A stretch of 64,000 nucleotides of DNA from NCBI GenBank assembly GCA_900548365.1, contig URKM01000003.1, positions 24,609 to 88,608 on the forward strand. Reading direction: 5' to 3'. Shown piece after piece: positions 18,348-26,683 of the stretch. Below the pieces are notes generated by a model. It had not been told where the DNA came from. It ran no database searches and saw nothing but the letters and a program-made list of their open reading frames with translations. The stretch's first letter is position 1, and every line of letters begins with the position of its first letter. Source of the DNA: an uncultured Collinsella sp. GTDB lineage: Bacteria; Actinomycetota; Coriobacteriia; Coriobacteriales; Coriobacteriaceae. Position numbers and translations under genes: made by a program.

Positions 18348-19964
18348 CTATGCGGACTTGGTCACGCCTTCCATGTGAACGACTCCGGTGGGGTGATAGA
18401 AGAATCCCTTGACCTTGGGGCTGTAGCCCGCGAGATTCTTGGAGTGGCTGATGAGCATCCAAGGCATTTGGTCTGCGACCATCTGCTCGCACTGCAGGTA
18501 GATATCGTCGCGCTCGTCGCCATCAACGGTCTCGAGGCCCTTCTGGATCAACGCGTTGTACTCTTCGCTGCGGAAGCGCCCGACGTTCATGGAGACGTTC
18601 TCATCCGAAAGCAGATTCATGAAGTTGTCGGGGTCGCCGTTGTCGCCAACCCAGCCATAGAGGCAGACATCGAAGGCATCCGTCTCGACCTTGGTCTTGT
18701 ACGTGGTCCAGTCATAGGAGACGATCTCCATATCCACGCCCACCTTCGCCAGGTACCCCTGGATGGCCTCGGCGAGGGCCTGGCCGCCGATGGAGTTGTA
18801 GGGACGCGGGTTGGTGTAGGTAAGCATGGTGCAGCTGGTGATGCCGAGCTCGGCAAACGCGGCCTTGGCGGCATCGGGATCATATGCGGTGCGCGTGACC
18901 TTTTCGGCATAGGGCGCCATCCACAGCGGCATGACGGAGGTCGCGACGCCGGCGTAGTCGCCGTACAGGCTCTTGACCATCTCCTCAACATTGACCGCCT
19001 GGCAGAACGCGCGGCGCGCCTCGACGGTGGTGAACTGGCTGTTGTCGTTACGGAAGGCCATGTAGTTGATGTTCATGCCGTCCTCGTCGAACAGCTCGCA
19101 GCCGCCCTGGGTGATGGTATCGACCACGGAGGCGTCGATGCCGTCGATGATGTCGACCTCGCCGTTGGTGAGGGCGGTCACGCGGCTGGAGTTCTCGGCG
19201 ATGAAGCGGAAGACCACGTTCTTGGTCTTGGGCGCGCTCTCCTTGTCCCAGTAGTCCTCATTCGCCTCGAGGACCACGTTCTCGCCCTTGGACCAGGACA
19301 CGAACTTATAGGGGCCGGAGCCAATCGGCTGCTCATTCGAGCTACCCGCTTCGAAGGCGGAGGGGGCGACCACGGGAGCTGCCAGGGCCATCGCCATGTT
19401 CTTGACGAACGGAGTCGAGGCCGCGCGGAGCCTGATCACCAGCGTGGTCGCATCCGGCGTCTCCATCGACTCGATACCGGTGCCGGAATCCTCGGCGCCG
19501 AAGACGAAGCTGGCATACGGCATGTCCTCGGTGCGGTTCGGCTCGAGCTGGCGCTCGATAGAGGCTTTGACCGCCTCGGCATCGCAGTCGGTGCCGTCGT
19601 GGAACTTGACGCCCTCCTGCAGCTTGAAGGTATAGGTGAGGCCGTCATCGGAGATCTCGGGCATCTGGGAAAGGCCGGCCACCACCTCGCACGTCTCCGT
19701 ATCGTATCGGAGCAGCGTGTCGTAGATGTTGCACATGATCTTCGCGGACTCGCCATCGTCCACATATGCAGGATCCAGGCCACGGGGGTCTGCGCCCTGA
19801 GCGAACGTGATGGTATCGGCGACGCCCGAAGCAGTCTTGGAGCCCGAGCCTGCCTCGCTTGCGCGCTGGCTGCCGCAACCGGCAAGGCCCAGCGCGCCCA
19901 AAGCGCTGACAGCGCCCATGGCCTCGATGAAACGCCTTCTCGAAATCTCTGCATTGATAGACAT
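18348..19964 (-). CDS. dppA: Peptide ABC transporter substrate-binding lipoprotein
   Basis: A 538-residue family 5 extracellular solute-binding protein. The N-terminus carries a twin-arginine motif (SRRRFIE, residues 8-14), a hydrophobic stretch, and the lipobox LAGC with the lipidated C30, so it is probably exported folded by Tat and anchored in the membrane. The mature part has family motifs YDTLLRYDTETCEVVAGLSQ and YTFKLQEGVKFHDGTDCDAE, and a C-terminal DNGDPDNFMNLLSDENV segment. Length is typical (500-560). As first gene of the operon it delivers peptides to DppBC. About 190 bases of leader separate it from the repeat array upstream; no clean promoter is seen there. Confidence 0.93.
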   Translation of the reverse strand: MSINAEISRRRFIEAMGAVSALGALGLAGCGSQRASEAGSGSKTASGVADTITFAQGADPRGLDPAYVDDGESAKIMCNIYDTLLRYDTETCEVVAGLSQMPEISDDGLTYTFKLQEGVKFHDGTDCDAEAVKASIERQLEPNRTEDMPYASFVFGAEDSGTGIESMETPDATTLVIRLRAASTPFVKNMAMALAAPVVAPSAFEAGSSNEQPIGSGPYKFVSWSKGENVVLEANEDYWDKESAPKTKNVVFRFIAENSSRVTALTNGEVDIIDGIDASVVDTITQGGCELFDEDGMNINYMAFRNDNSQFTTVEARRAFCQAVNVEEMVKSLYGDYAGVATSVMPLWMAPYAEKVTRTAYDPDAAKAAFAELGITSCTMLTYTNPRPYNSIGGQALAEAIQGYLAKVGVDMEIVSYDWTTYKTKVETDAFDVCLYGWVGDNGDPDNFMNLLSDENVSMNVGRFRSEEYNALIQKGLETVDGDERDDIYLQCEQMVADQMPWMLISHSKNLAGYSPKVKGFFYHPTGVVHMEGVTKSA

Positions 19965-20152
19965 GTTATCCCCCGCCTTTTCGCAGTAAGACCCGGTAAT
20001 ACGACTCGCGCATAGCGATTCCGCACAGATAACAGTGCACTACGCTAAAGTGTCGCGTCATTGCATTATTGCTGCTCGCCCCCGTGGCCACCGGCCTCGG
20101 CACTTTTGTTTACTTTAGTGTATTAAAGTATTAAACAGCCTGTAACAATTCA

Positions 20153-20402
20153 AAGCAGCGAAGTCGTTTGGAGCGGCCCGGGGCAGCGAGCACGGCGGGC
20201 GAATTTGGAGCGGCCCGGGCCAGCGAGCACGGCGGGCGGATTTGGAGCAGTTCGAGGCAGCGAGCACGGCGGCGAATTTGGAGCAGTTCGAGGCAGCGAA
20301 GGCGTTTGGAGCGGCTCGAGGCAGCTAAGTCCGCAAAACGCCGCTTCTCGCTGCCTCAAGGTGCACGAAATCCGCTCGCTGCCTCGAACTGCACGAAATT
20401 CG
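20153..20402. repeat. 37-base tandem repeat array with inverted partial copies
   Basis: Units begin at 20182, 20219 and 20256 and read GGCAGCGAGCACGGCG followed by a GCGAATTTGGAGC core and a CGGCCCGG or AGTTCGA tail (37, 37 and 36 bases). A shortened unit starts at 20292 (28 bases), and degenerate ones lie at 20155 and 20320. From 20348 two partial copies run in the opposite direction (TCGCTGCCTCGAACTGCACG and a variant), so the array ends in inverted repeats that could fold back. It lies between the dppA leader and the tmRNA terminator. No spacers vary as in CRISPR. Confidence 0.85.
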
Positions 20403-20474
20403 TCCTTCACGCTTCGCATAGGACGCAGCACCGCACCCTGCACGGGATTCGGCTTTCCACGGGCTAGATACTGA

Positions 20475-20509
20475 ATAAAAAAGCAGGTAGATACGCATAT
20501 CTACCTGCT
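20475..20509 (-). terminator. Terminator of tmRNA
   Basis: Reading leftward, AGCAGGTAGATA and TATCTACCTGCT form a perfect 12 bp stem with a TGCG loop, followed by TTTTTTA. It lies eight bases past the tmRNA 3' end. Confidence 0.93.
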
Positions 20510-20517
20510 GTAACGGT

Positions 20518-20883
20518 TGGTGGAGGCGCGGAGAATCGAACTCCGGTCCACGAAAGCTCCCTGATCGGCATCTCCAAGCTCAGTCGCCGATTTAGATTCG
20601 GAGCCGTTGCGCGCGGCGACGCGCTCGCAGGTTCCTAGTTGGTTCGATCTTAGCCCGCGCCATACCGACTACGTGCGCGGGAGCATTCCCCTAAAATGAC
20701 GTCGCCCCGGAGTCGGGGAAATCCCCGGATTGACGCGCCGCTAGTTAATTAAGCGGCGAGGGCATACTGCCCAGAGAAATTATTGTTGTCAATTCATTTT
20801 GACGGTACCCCAGTTTAACGTGGGCGAGGAGACCACGGCTTGCTTCCTCTCTCAGAGCTATCGCGTCGAAACCAGTCGCCCCC
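20518..20883 (-). ncRNA. ssrA: Transfer-messenger RNA (tmRNA)
   Basis: A 366-base tmRNA that rescues stalled ribosomes and tags the unfinished protein for proteolysis. The 5' end GGGGGCG pairs with CGCCTCC before the encoded ACCA at the 3' end; the 5' part carries GACTGGTTTCGACGCG, the usual D-arm-like stretch; and the T-arm is CGGAGTTCGATTCTCCG. The tag frame near 20790 reads DNNNFSGQYALAA and ends at TAA, with the standard ALAA tail; an in-frame stop just upstream shows the resume codon must be GAC or the codon before it. It is a normal one-piece tmRNA. Confidence 0.95.
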
Positions 20884-21055
20884 TCATGCGAGAGGTCTGG
20901 GCATCGCGACATTTGCGCCGCGCATGCATCGACCTGTCAAAGTACGCGCCGTCATCGCAGATAACGGCTGGGTTACGTATTCTACCACGTTTGACCCTTC
21001 GCTAAACACGCCGGCAGGCAATACGCCCCCTGGCGCGCAAGAAGGAAAGCAGTCC

Positions 21056-21139
21056 GCAGCGGCATGGAGTGGGCAGCAAGCTCGCAGCGGCATGAAGCGG
21101 GCAGCGAGCTCGCGGCGGCATGAAGCGGGCAGCATGCTC
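21056..21139. repeat. Three tandem 28-base repeats upstream of tmRNA
   Basis: Three direct copies start at 21056, 21084 and 21112. Each reads GCAGCGGCATGAAGCGGGCA then GCGAGCTC with one to four changes. They lie between the gatB stop and the tmRNA promoter region. The stretch GGGCAGCGAGC is shared with the 37-base units on the other side of tmRNA. Confidence 0.85.
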
Positions 21140-21179
21140 GCAGCCGCCCGCCGCCCGCCAGCGCGGATTCCACTCGGAT

Positions 21180-22847
21180 CTACGACAAGCTCGCGCGCAG
21201 CAGCTCGTTGAAGAGCTTGGGGTTTCCGCTGCCGCGGCTTGCCTTCATGCACTGGCCCACGAGGAAGCCAATGACCTTCTGGTTGCCGTCGCGATACTGC
21301 TGCGCCTGGTCGGGGCAGTTCGCCAGCACCTCGTCGACGATGGGCTGCAGGGCGCCCGCATCGCTCACCTGGCGCATGCCGCGCTCGTCGACGATCTTCT
21401 CGGGATCATCGCCGCTCTGCGCCATGACCTCGAAGACCTCGTGCGCCTGGTTGGAGCTGATGGCGTCCTCTGCCAGGAGCTCGGCAAGCGAGGCGACCTG
21501 CGCCGGAGCGATACCGCTCGCCTCCAACGTCGTGCCCGCCGCCTTGAGATAGCCCGCCATCTCGTTGACGATGAGGTTCGCCACGACCTGCGCCGCCTTT
21601 CCCGCAAGCCCCTTGGCTGCCCGCTCGAAGAAAGCGGCGGTCGCGGGATCGCCGGCGATCTGCTCGGCGTCGGCGCGCTTGATGCCGAAATCGGCCTCGA
21701 AGCGGTCGCGCTTCGCATCGGGAAGCTCGGGCAGCTCGGACGCGCAATGCTCGATGAACTCATCGCTCAAGTCGAACGGGGCCAGATCGGGATCCGGGAA
21801 CAGGCGGTAGTCGTCGGCCGTCTCCTTCACGCGCATCACCACGGTGCGCTTGCGACTGGGCTCCCAGTGGCGCGTCTCCTGGTAGATGATGCCGCCCTCC
21901 TCGAGCACCTCGGCTTGGCGGCAGATCTCGTAGGCGAGGCCGTCGTGCAGCGCCTTGAAGCTGTTCAGGTTCTTGAGCTCGGTCTTGGTCCCCAGACGCG
22001 TCTCACCGCGGCGGCGCAGGCTCACGTTGCCGTCGCAGCGCATGGAGCCGTGCTCCATCGAGCAGTCGGAGATACCCAGGGTGAGGAAGATGCGGCGCAG
22101 CTTCTCCATGAAGAGGCGCGCCTCCTCGGGCGTGCGCAGATCGGGCTCGGTGACGAGCTCGATGAGCGGCGTGCCGCACCGGTTGTAGTCGATCAGGCTC
22201 TCGGCGGCGGCGGTGATGCGCCCCTCTTCGCCGCCCAGATGGTTCATCTTAGCCGCGTCCTCTTCCATATGGATGCGCAGGATGCGGATGGGCACGCTGT
22301 AGCTTCCGTCCTCATGGCGCTGCGGGAGAAAGAGCTCGTCCGCATCGTAGCCCGCCATATGGGCGGAGCTCTCGGGCATCTGCTCGCTCATGCTCGCCGA
22401 TAGCCCCACAGCGTTGGCGCTCGCGCTCGCCAGGCTCTGCGCCTCGCCCTCGCCGAACGCGCACGCAGGGCGCTCGGCCGCGCCGCGCCCCGTCACCTCC
22501 AGGTCAAGATGCCCGTGCATGCAGAATGCGACGGGGCCCTGCGTGGTCTGGAAGTTCTTCGCCATATCGGGATAGAAGTAGTGCTTGCGATAGAACATCG
22601 AGTGCTTCTGGATACGGCAGTTCGTCGCCAGACCGGCCTTCACGATCGATTCGATCGCGCGCTTGTTGGGTACCGGCAGGGCGCCCGGCAGCCCCAGGCA
22701 AACCGGGCACACGTTGGCATTGGGCTCGTCATCGTGGCTGAGCTTGCAGCCGCAGAACATCTTGGTGTCGAGCGCCGTGAGCTCGGTATGAATCTCGAGG
22801 CCGATCACGGCCTCCCAATCCTTCAGGACTTCAGCGAGCTCCTTCAT
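21180..22847 (-). CDS. gatB: Asp-tRNA(Asn)/Glu-tRNA(Gln) amidotransferase subunit B
   Basis: A 555-residue subunit that binds misacylated tRNA and carries out the transamidation. It shows VIGLEIHTEL, a zinc site with C32, C34, C47 and C50, CLGLPGALPVPN, the YRKHYFYPDMAKNFQ motif and the C-terminal YqeY-like helical domain. It is longer than the usual 475-500 residues: between HLDLEV (about 118) and RILRIHMEEDAAK (about 188) there is an Ala/Ser/Glu-rich insertion of roughly 65 residues. In other GatB proteins the two strands are joined by a short turn. The start overlaps the gatA stop by four bases (ATGA), so translation is coupled. Confidence 0.95.
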   Translation of the reverse strand: MKELAEVLKDWEAVIGLEIHTELTALDTKMFCGCKLSHDDEPNANVCPVCLGLPGALPVPNKRAIESIVKAGLATNCRIQKHSMFYRKHYFYPDMAKNFQTTQGPVAFCMHGHLDLEVTGRGAAERPACAFGEGEAQSLASASANAVGLSASMSEQMPESSAHMAGYDADELFLPQRHEDGSYSVPIRILRIHMEEDAAKMNHLGGEEGRITAAAESLIDYNRCGTPLIELVTEPDLRTPEEARLFMEKLRRIFLTLGISDCSMEHGSMRCDGNVSLRRRGETRLGTKTELKNLNSFKALHDGLAYEICRQAEVLEEGGIIYQETRHWEPSRKRTVVMRVKETADDYRLFPDPDLAPFDLSDEFIEHCASELPELPDAKRDRFEADFGIKRADAEQIAGDPATAAFFERAAKGLAGKAAQVVANLIVNEMAGYLKAAGTTLEASGIAPAQVASLAELLAEDAISSNQAHEVFEVMAQSGDDPEKIVDERGMRQVSDAGALQPIVDEVLANCPDQAQQYRDGNQKVIGFLVGQCMKASRGSGNPKLFNELLRASLS

Positions 22848-24337
22848 GCGAGCTCACCCCCCTTCTGGGCACAAGCGGGAGCGGCGGGCGACGCGCCGAA
22901 GCGCACCTCCAGCGCGCGAGCATAGGTGATGAGCTCGCGATCGTGGAACGCGGGTGCGACCAGCTGCGCCGCCACCGGCAGACCGGAATCCTCGCCCAGA
23001 CCCAGCGGAACGGAGATGCCACCGTTGCCGGCGATGTTGAGCGAGATGGTATACAGATCGGACAGGTACATCTGGGTGGGATCGGAGATCTCGCCGTGCT
23101 TGAACGCGGTGCGCGGGGCCGCGGGCATGAGGATCGCGTCGACCTTCTCGAACGCCTTCGCGTAATCGCGCGTGATCAGGGTGCGTGCCTTCTGCGCCGC
23201 ATAGTAGTACGTGTCGTACACGCCGCTCGACAGCAAGTAGGCGCCGAGCATCTGCCGGCGCTTCGCCTCCATGCCGAAACCGTGGGCGCGCGACAGCGAG
23301 CTCTGGGCGGCCAGGTTCGAGCAGCCCTCCTCCTGATAGCCGTAGCGAACGCCGTCGAAGCGCGCCAGGTTGGAGAACGCCTCCGCCGGACCGATGACGT
23401 AATACGCGGCGATGGCGGCGTCGAGATGCGGAAGGTCGACCTCGACGAGCTGCGCGCCCTGCTCCTCGAGCGCGGCCGCGGCGGACTCGATAGCGCTGCG
23501 AACCTCGGATGTCAGGCCCTCGGCCTCCATGAACGCCGGGATGATGCCGATGCGCCTGCCCGCGACGCCGTCCTCCAGATGCTCGCAGAAATCCACCGGG
23601 AAATCCTGCGAGGTGCCGTCGAACGGGTCGCGCCCCGCCCCCACGAGCGCGTTCATGGCGAGCGCGACGTCCTCAACCGTCCGGCCGAACGGCCCGACCT
23701 GGTCGAGCGAGCTGCCGAAAGCGACGACGCCGTAACGGGACACCGCGCCGTAGGTGGGCTTCATGCCCACGACGCCGCAGAAGGAAGCAGGCTGGCGAAT
23801 CGATCCACCGGTATCGGATCCAAGCGACAGCGTCGCCTCGCCGGAGGCAACGGCGGCGGCGGATCCACCCGAGGAGCCGCCCGGGACGCGCTGGACGTCC
23901 CACGGGTTGTTCGTGGGGTGGAACGCGGAGCTCTCGGTCGAGGAGCCGAACGCGAACTCGTCCATATTCGCCTTGCCGACGGGCAGGCAGCCGGCATCGA
24001 GCATGCGCTGGACGCACGTGGCGGTATACACGCTCTCATAATCGCCCAGCATGCGCGACGCGCACGTGGTGCGCGTGCCCACCAGGTTCATGTTGTCCTT
24101 GATGGCCAAAGGCACGCCCGCCAGCGGGGGCAGCGTCTCGCCCGCGGCGCGGGCCGCGTCGATCCGGGCCGCTGCATCGAGGGCAAGGTCCGCGGAAACC
24201 TGCAGGAATGCGCCGATCTCGGCATCGCGCGCCTCGATCGAATCGAGTGCGGCGCGGGCGACCTCGGTCGCGCTGAACTCGCCCGCAGCGACGCCCTCGG
24301 CGATTTCACGGGCGGAAAGAAGGTCCAGTGACGGCAT
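22844..24337 (-). CDS. gatA: Asp-tRNA(Asn)/Glu-tRNA(Gln) amidotransferase subunit A
   Basis: A 497-residue amidase that releases ammonia from glutamine for GatB. The amidase signature is complete: the lysine in PLAIKDNMNLVGTRTTCAS, the GGSSGGSAAAVASG loop and the nucleophile serine in SDTGGSIRQPA. The start at ATG 24337 overlaps the gatC stop by one base (TAATG). Length is normal (485-500). The frame is open another 266 codons upstream but that is antisense noise across gatC. Confidence 0.96.
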   Translation of the reverse strand: MPSLDLLSAREIAEGVAAGEFSATEVARAALDSIEARDAEIGAFLQVSADLALDAAARIDAARAAGETLPPLAGVPLAIKDNMNLVGTRTTCASRMLGDYESVYTATCVQRMLDAGCLPVGKANMDEFAFGSSTESSAFHPTNNPWDVQRVPGGSSGGSAAAVASGEATLSLGSDTGGSIRQPASFCGVVGMKPTYGAVSRYGVVAFGSSLDQVGPFGRTVEDVALAMNALVGAGRDPFDGTSQDFPVDFCEHLEDGVAGRRIGIIPAFMEAEGLTSEVRSAIESAAAALEEQGAQLVEVDLPHLDAAIAAYYVIGPAEAFSNLARFDGVRYGYQEEGCSNLAAQSSLSRAHGFGMEAKRRQMLGAYLLSSGVYDTYYYAAQKARTLITRDYAKAFEKVDAILMPAAPRTAFKHGEISDPTQMYLSDLYTISLNIAGNGGISVPLGLGEDSGLPVAAQLVAPAFHDRELITYARALEVRFGASPAAPACAQKGGELA

Positions 24338-24648
24338 TATCGGTCCCCTCCCTCTCCGAGAATGGAAGGAACGCGGAACGAGCGCCCGCGCGAGCTCGCG
24401 GCATCCTTGAGCGCCTCGTCGATCGGCAGGGCGCGCGCGGCGTCCGACTCGTCTCCGCGCATCACGTTCGACAGGTCGCCGATGGGATGGAACGTGGGCT
24501 CGACGTCCTCGTCCGCGTACTGCAGGATGGGGTCGAGCATCGCCACCGCATCGTTCATGTACGCCGTCATATCGGCGAGCTCTTCTTCTGTAAGGGCTAT
24601 GCGCGCATATTCCGCAATGCCGCGCACGTCCGTCTCGGTGAGTGCCAT
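24337..24648 (-). CDS. gatC: Asp-tRNA(Asn)/Glu-tRNA(Gln) amidotransferase subunit C
   Basis: A 103-residue small subunit that wraps around GatA and stabilises it. It reads MALTETDVRGIAEYARIALTEEEL at the start, as in other GatC proteins, and ends in a basic segment. AAGGAG lies seven bases before ATG 24648; the frame is open a further 20 codons but that part lacks family similarity. It is the first gene of gatCAB. No GlnRS or AsnRS is in the window, consistent with a cell that forms Gln- or Asn-tRNA by the indirect route. Confidence 0.93.
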   Translation of the reverse strand: MALTETDVRGIAEYARIALTEEELADMTAYMNDAVAMLDPILQYADEDVEPTFHPIGDLSNVMRGDESDAARALPIDEALKDAASSRGRSFRVPSILGEGGDR

Positions 24649-24767
24649 GGGCGCTCCTTCCGCTTGCGTACGAATGTTCACCATTATAGGCACAAGCGGT
24701 TGCTCCATCGGAATGGAGCGCCCGACGCGAGCAAAATTCTCGCGCGGCCTCGCGCCCGGAAGCGCCC

Positions 24768-24845
24768 CGCGCAGCCCGGCACCCCTTCCCGACGACGGCG
24801 CGCAGCGCAGACCAGCGCCCTCCCGACGACGGTGCCCCGCGCAGC
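24768..24845. repeat. Imperfect direct repeat between gatC and the PTS gene
   Basis: CCCGACGACGG followed by a GC-rich block ending CGCGCAG occurs twice, about 35 bases apart. It sits in the 206-base gap past the end of the PTS gene. No clear terminator is visible in this gap. Confidence 0.4.
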
Positions 24846-24854
24846 TTTGGCGCC

Positions 24855-26297
24855 CTAGCGCGCCGGCCTATACGTCGCGTACTCCAGGATGAAGCCGACC
24901 ACAGCCCCCGCGAGCGAGGCGACGACAGCCCACACAAGATGGGCGACGCCGTTGCCAAGCACGCCCGGATCCACGAACGAAAGCCAGTTGAACACGCCCA
25001 GCCCGCCCGACATGTAGCTGACCGCTCCGGACAAGCCGATGACGAACCCGCCGACCGCGGAACCGATGCACGCGTTTCGCAGCGCCCGCCGTTCGGGCAA
25101 GGCGATGCCGTACAGCGCGGGCTCGGTGATTCCAAAGAAGAAAGACGAGACCATGGCGGGCATTGCGAGGGCGCGGAACTCGCCGTCCCTGTTTTTGAGA
25201 TACATCGCGAGGACCACCGCTCCGAGCGAAAACGAATGCGCGACCACCGATGCGAGGATGTGATCGTAGCCCGCGACGCTGACGTTCATGATCGCCACGG
25301 GGATGAGACTCCAGTGGCAGCCGAAGGCGACCAGGCACATCCAAAGGCCGGCGAGCAGCGTGCAGCCCACGACGGAGCCCACCACCGGAAGTCCGAACAA
25401 ACCCCGGAACAGCGCAGCGATCAGATTCGTCACCAGCGTCGCCGCGGGGCCGATCACCAGATACCCCGATACGACGGCGGCGACCATAGTGACGAGGGGA
25501 ACGAAGAACAGCTTGAGCGGCCGCGGCATCCAGCGCTTGCACCACGCTTCCACCTTCGATGCAAACCAAACCATAAGCACGATGGGAACGACCGTACCCG
25601 CGTAGCCGCCTGCGGGCATAATGAGGGGCAGCCCGAAGAAATCCGCGCACCACGAGAACGAACCCGCGAGGCCCAGCTCGACGCTGCCAACGACCTCGCC
25701 GTCCGCCATCGCCGCCATCGCGGGATACACCAGCGAGAACGCGATGCCGAGCGCGGTGAACTCGCTCAGCCTGAATTTCCTCGCCGCCGTCAGCGCCAGC
25801 ACCACCGGCAGGAAGTAGAACATGCCATCGGCCACGGCGTGCAAGAGCCCATAGGCGCCGGACCCCGCGAACGCCCCCGCGAAAAACCATTCGTCCGTGA
25901 ACACGATGAGCGCCAGGAGCCCCTTCATCACGCCGGCGGCGGCGAAAGCCGCTATCATGGGTTGGAAAATGCCGGAGACCAGGTCGATCGCGCGGGCAGC
26001 GAGCCCCATGGGCTTCTCGACCGCAGTGGCGGGAGGACGTTCCTCGAAGCCGCCGTGCGCAAGCACCGCCTCGTATACCTCGTCGACCTTATCCCCCACC
26101 ACGACCTGATACTGGCCGTTTGCCCGTATCACCTTGAGGACGCCTGGAAGCGCCTCGATAGCAGCCGTATCCGCCCGGCCCTCGTCCACCAACTTGAAGC
26201 GAACCCTGGTGAAGCAATGCGCGACGCTCTCGATATTATCGAGGCCGCCGATATTATCCAAGATAGATCGAGCTAGATCACCGCACGAATCCAGCAT
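24855..26297 (-). CDS. PTS beta-glucoside-type EIIBC permease
   Basis: A 480-residue sugar permease that phosphorylates its substrate during uptake. The EIIB domain (residues 1-90) has the phosphocysteine C28 in HCFTRVRFKL; the EIIC domain (about 105-475) has many membrane helices, the GIFQPMIAAFAAAGVMKGLLAL segment, GCHWSLIPV, and the family motif FGITEPALYGIALPERR. The order B-C and these motifs place it with glucose/beta-glucoside/trehalose permeases. It has no EIIA domain, so it needs one in trans; the EIIA beside nagB is a candidate. AAGAAGGG precedes ATG 26297. It diverges from a RpiR-type regulator that probably controls it. The actual sugar is not clear. Confidence 0.88.
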   Translation of the reverse strand: MLDSCGDLARSILDNIGGLDNIESVAHCFTRVRFKLVDEGRADTAAIEALPGVLKVIRANGQYQVVVGDKVDEVYEAVLAHGGFEERPPATAVEKPMGLAARAIDLVSGIFQPMIAAFAAAGVMKGLLALIVFTDEWFFAGAFAGSGAYGLLHAVADGMFYFLPVVLALTAARKFRLSEFTALGIAFSLVYPAMAAMADGEVVGSVELGLAGSFSWCADFFGLPLIMPAGGYAGTVVPIVLMVWFASKVEAWCKRWMPRPLKLFFVPLVTMVAAVVSGYLVIGPAATLVTNLIAALFRGLFGLPVVGSVVGCTLLAGLWMCLVAFGCHWSLIPVAIMNVSVAGYDHILASVVAHSFSLGAVVLAMYLKNRDGEFRALAMPAMVSSFFFGITEPALYGIALPERRALRNACIGSAVGGFVIGLSGAVSYMSGGLGVFNWLSFVDPGVLGNGVAHLVWAVVASLAGAVVGFILEYATYRPAR

Positions 26298-26352
26298 GGC
26301 AACGCCCTTCTTCCCGATGGCGACTCGGCCGAGCGCCTGTATCTCCAAGGGA

Positions 26353-26381
26353 AGAATACCGTACTTTTGTCGTTTATCGCA
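26353..26381 (-). promoter_or_regulatory. Possible promoter of the PTS EIIBC gene
   Basis: Reading leftward, TATTCT (26358-26353) lies 17 bases from TGCGAT (26381-26376). The -10 is good, the -35 poor, which fits a regulated promoter. The leader would be about 50 bases. Confidence 0.35.
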
Positions 26382-26614
26382 CTGCGGGCGCAAGCGGACC
26401 GACGAGGCGACCGTGCGAGATATGAGTAAGCGGAGCCGCGTTCAAAGTCCCCCCGGCTTTGGACACGATCCCGCTTCACTCACAGAAAAGAAATGACATC
26501 GAAGAGGGCGTGCGGGCGTACCCTGGAGCACCTCTCCGTGCTGGTTGGTATCCTGCCATTATTCGAATGAGTTCTCAAGGGATATCAGCCAAGCGGATAC
26601 TTCTTTTCCAAGCT

Positions 26615-26640
26615 AAGGGCTATCATGGAACGATATGTTG
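26615..26640. promoter_or_regulatory. Possible operator between the PTS gene and its regulator
   Basis: An interrupted inverted repeat TATCA-13-TGATA lies around 26619-26641, about 45 bases before the RpiR gene. It could be the site bound by that regulator. The arms are short. The rest of the 386-base divergent gap shows no gene. Confidence 0.25.
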
Positions 26641-26683
26641 ATACGTTTTGACACCTGTCTCAAACTTGCATTGGAGTTGCGAG

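Noticed and set aside
17490..20015. An 841-codon open frame antisense to dppB and dppA
   Set aside because: It covers two clear transporter genes on the other strand and reads as low-complexity His/Asp/Arg sequence.
20168..20474. Overlapping short open frames over the 37-base repeats
   Set aside because: Their products only translate the DNA repeat; there is no ribosome binding site.
20153..21139. The repeat arrays as a CRISPR locus
   Set aside because: Units touch each other without unique spacers, and no cas gene is near.
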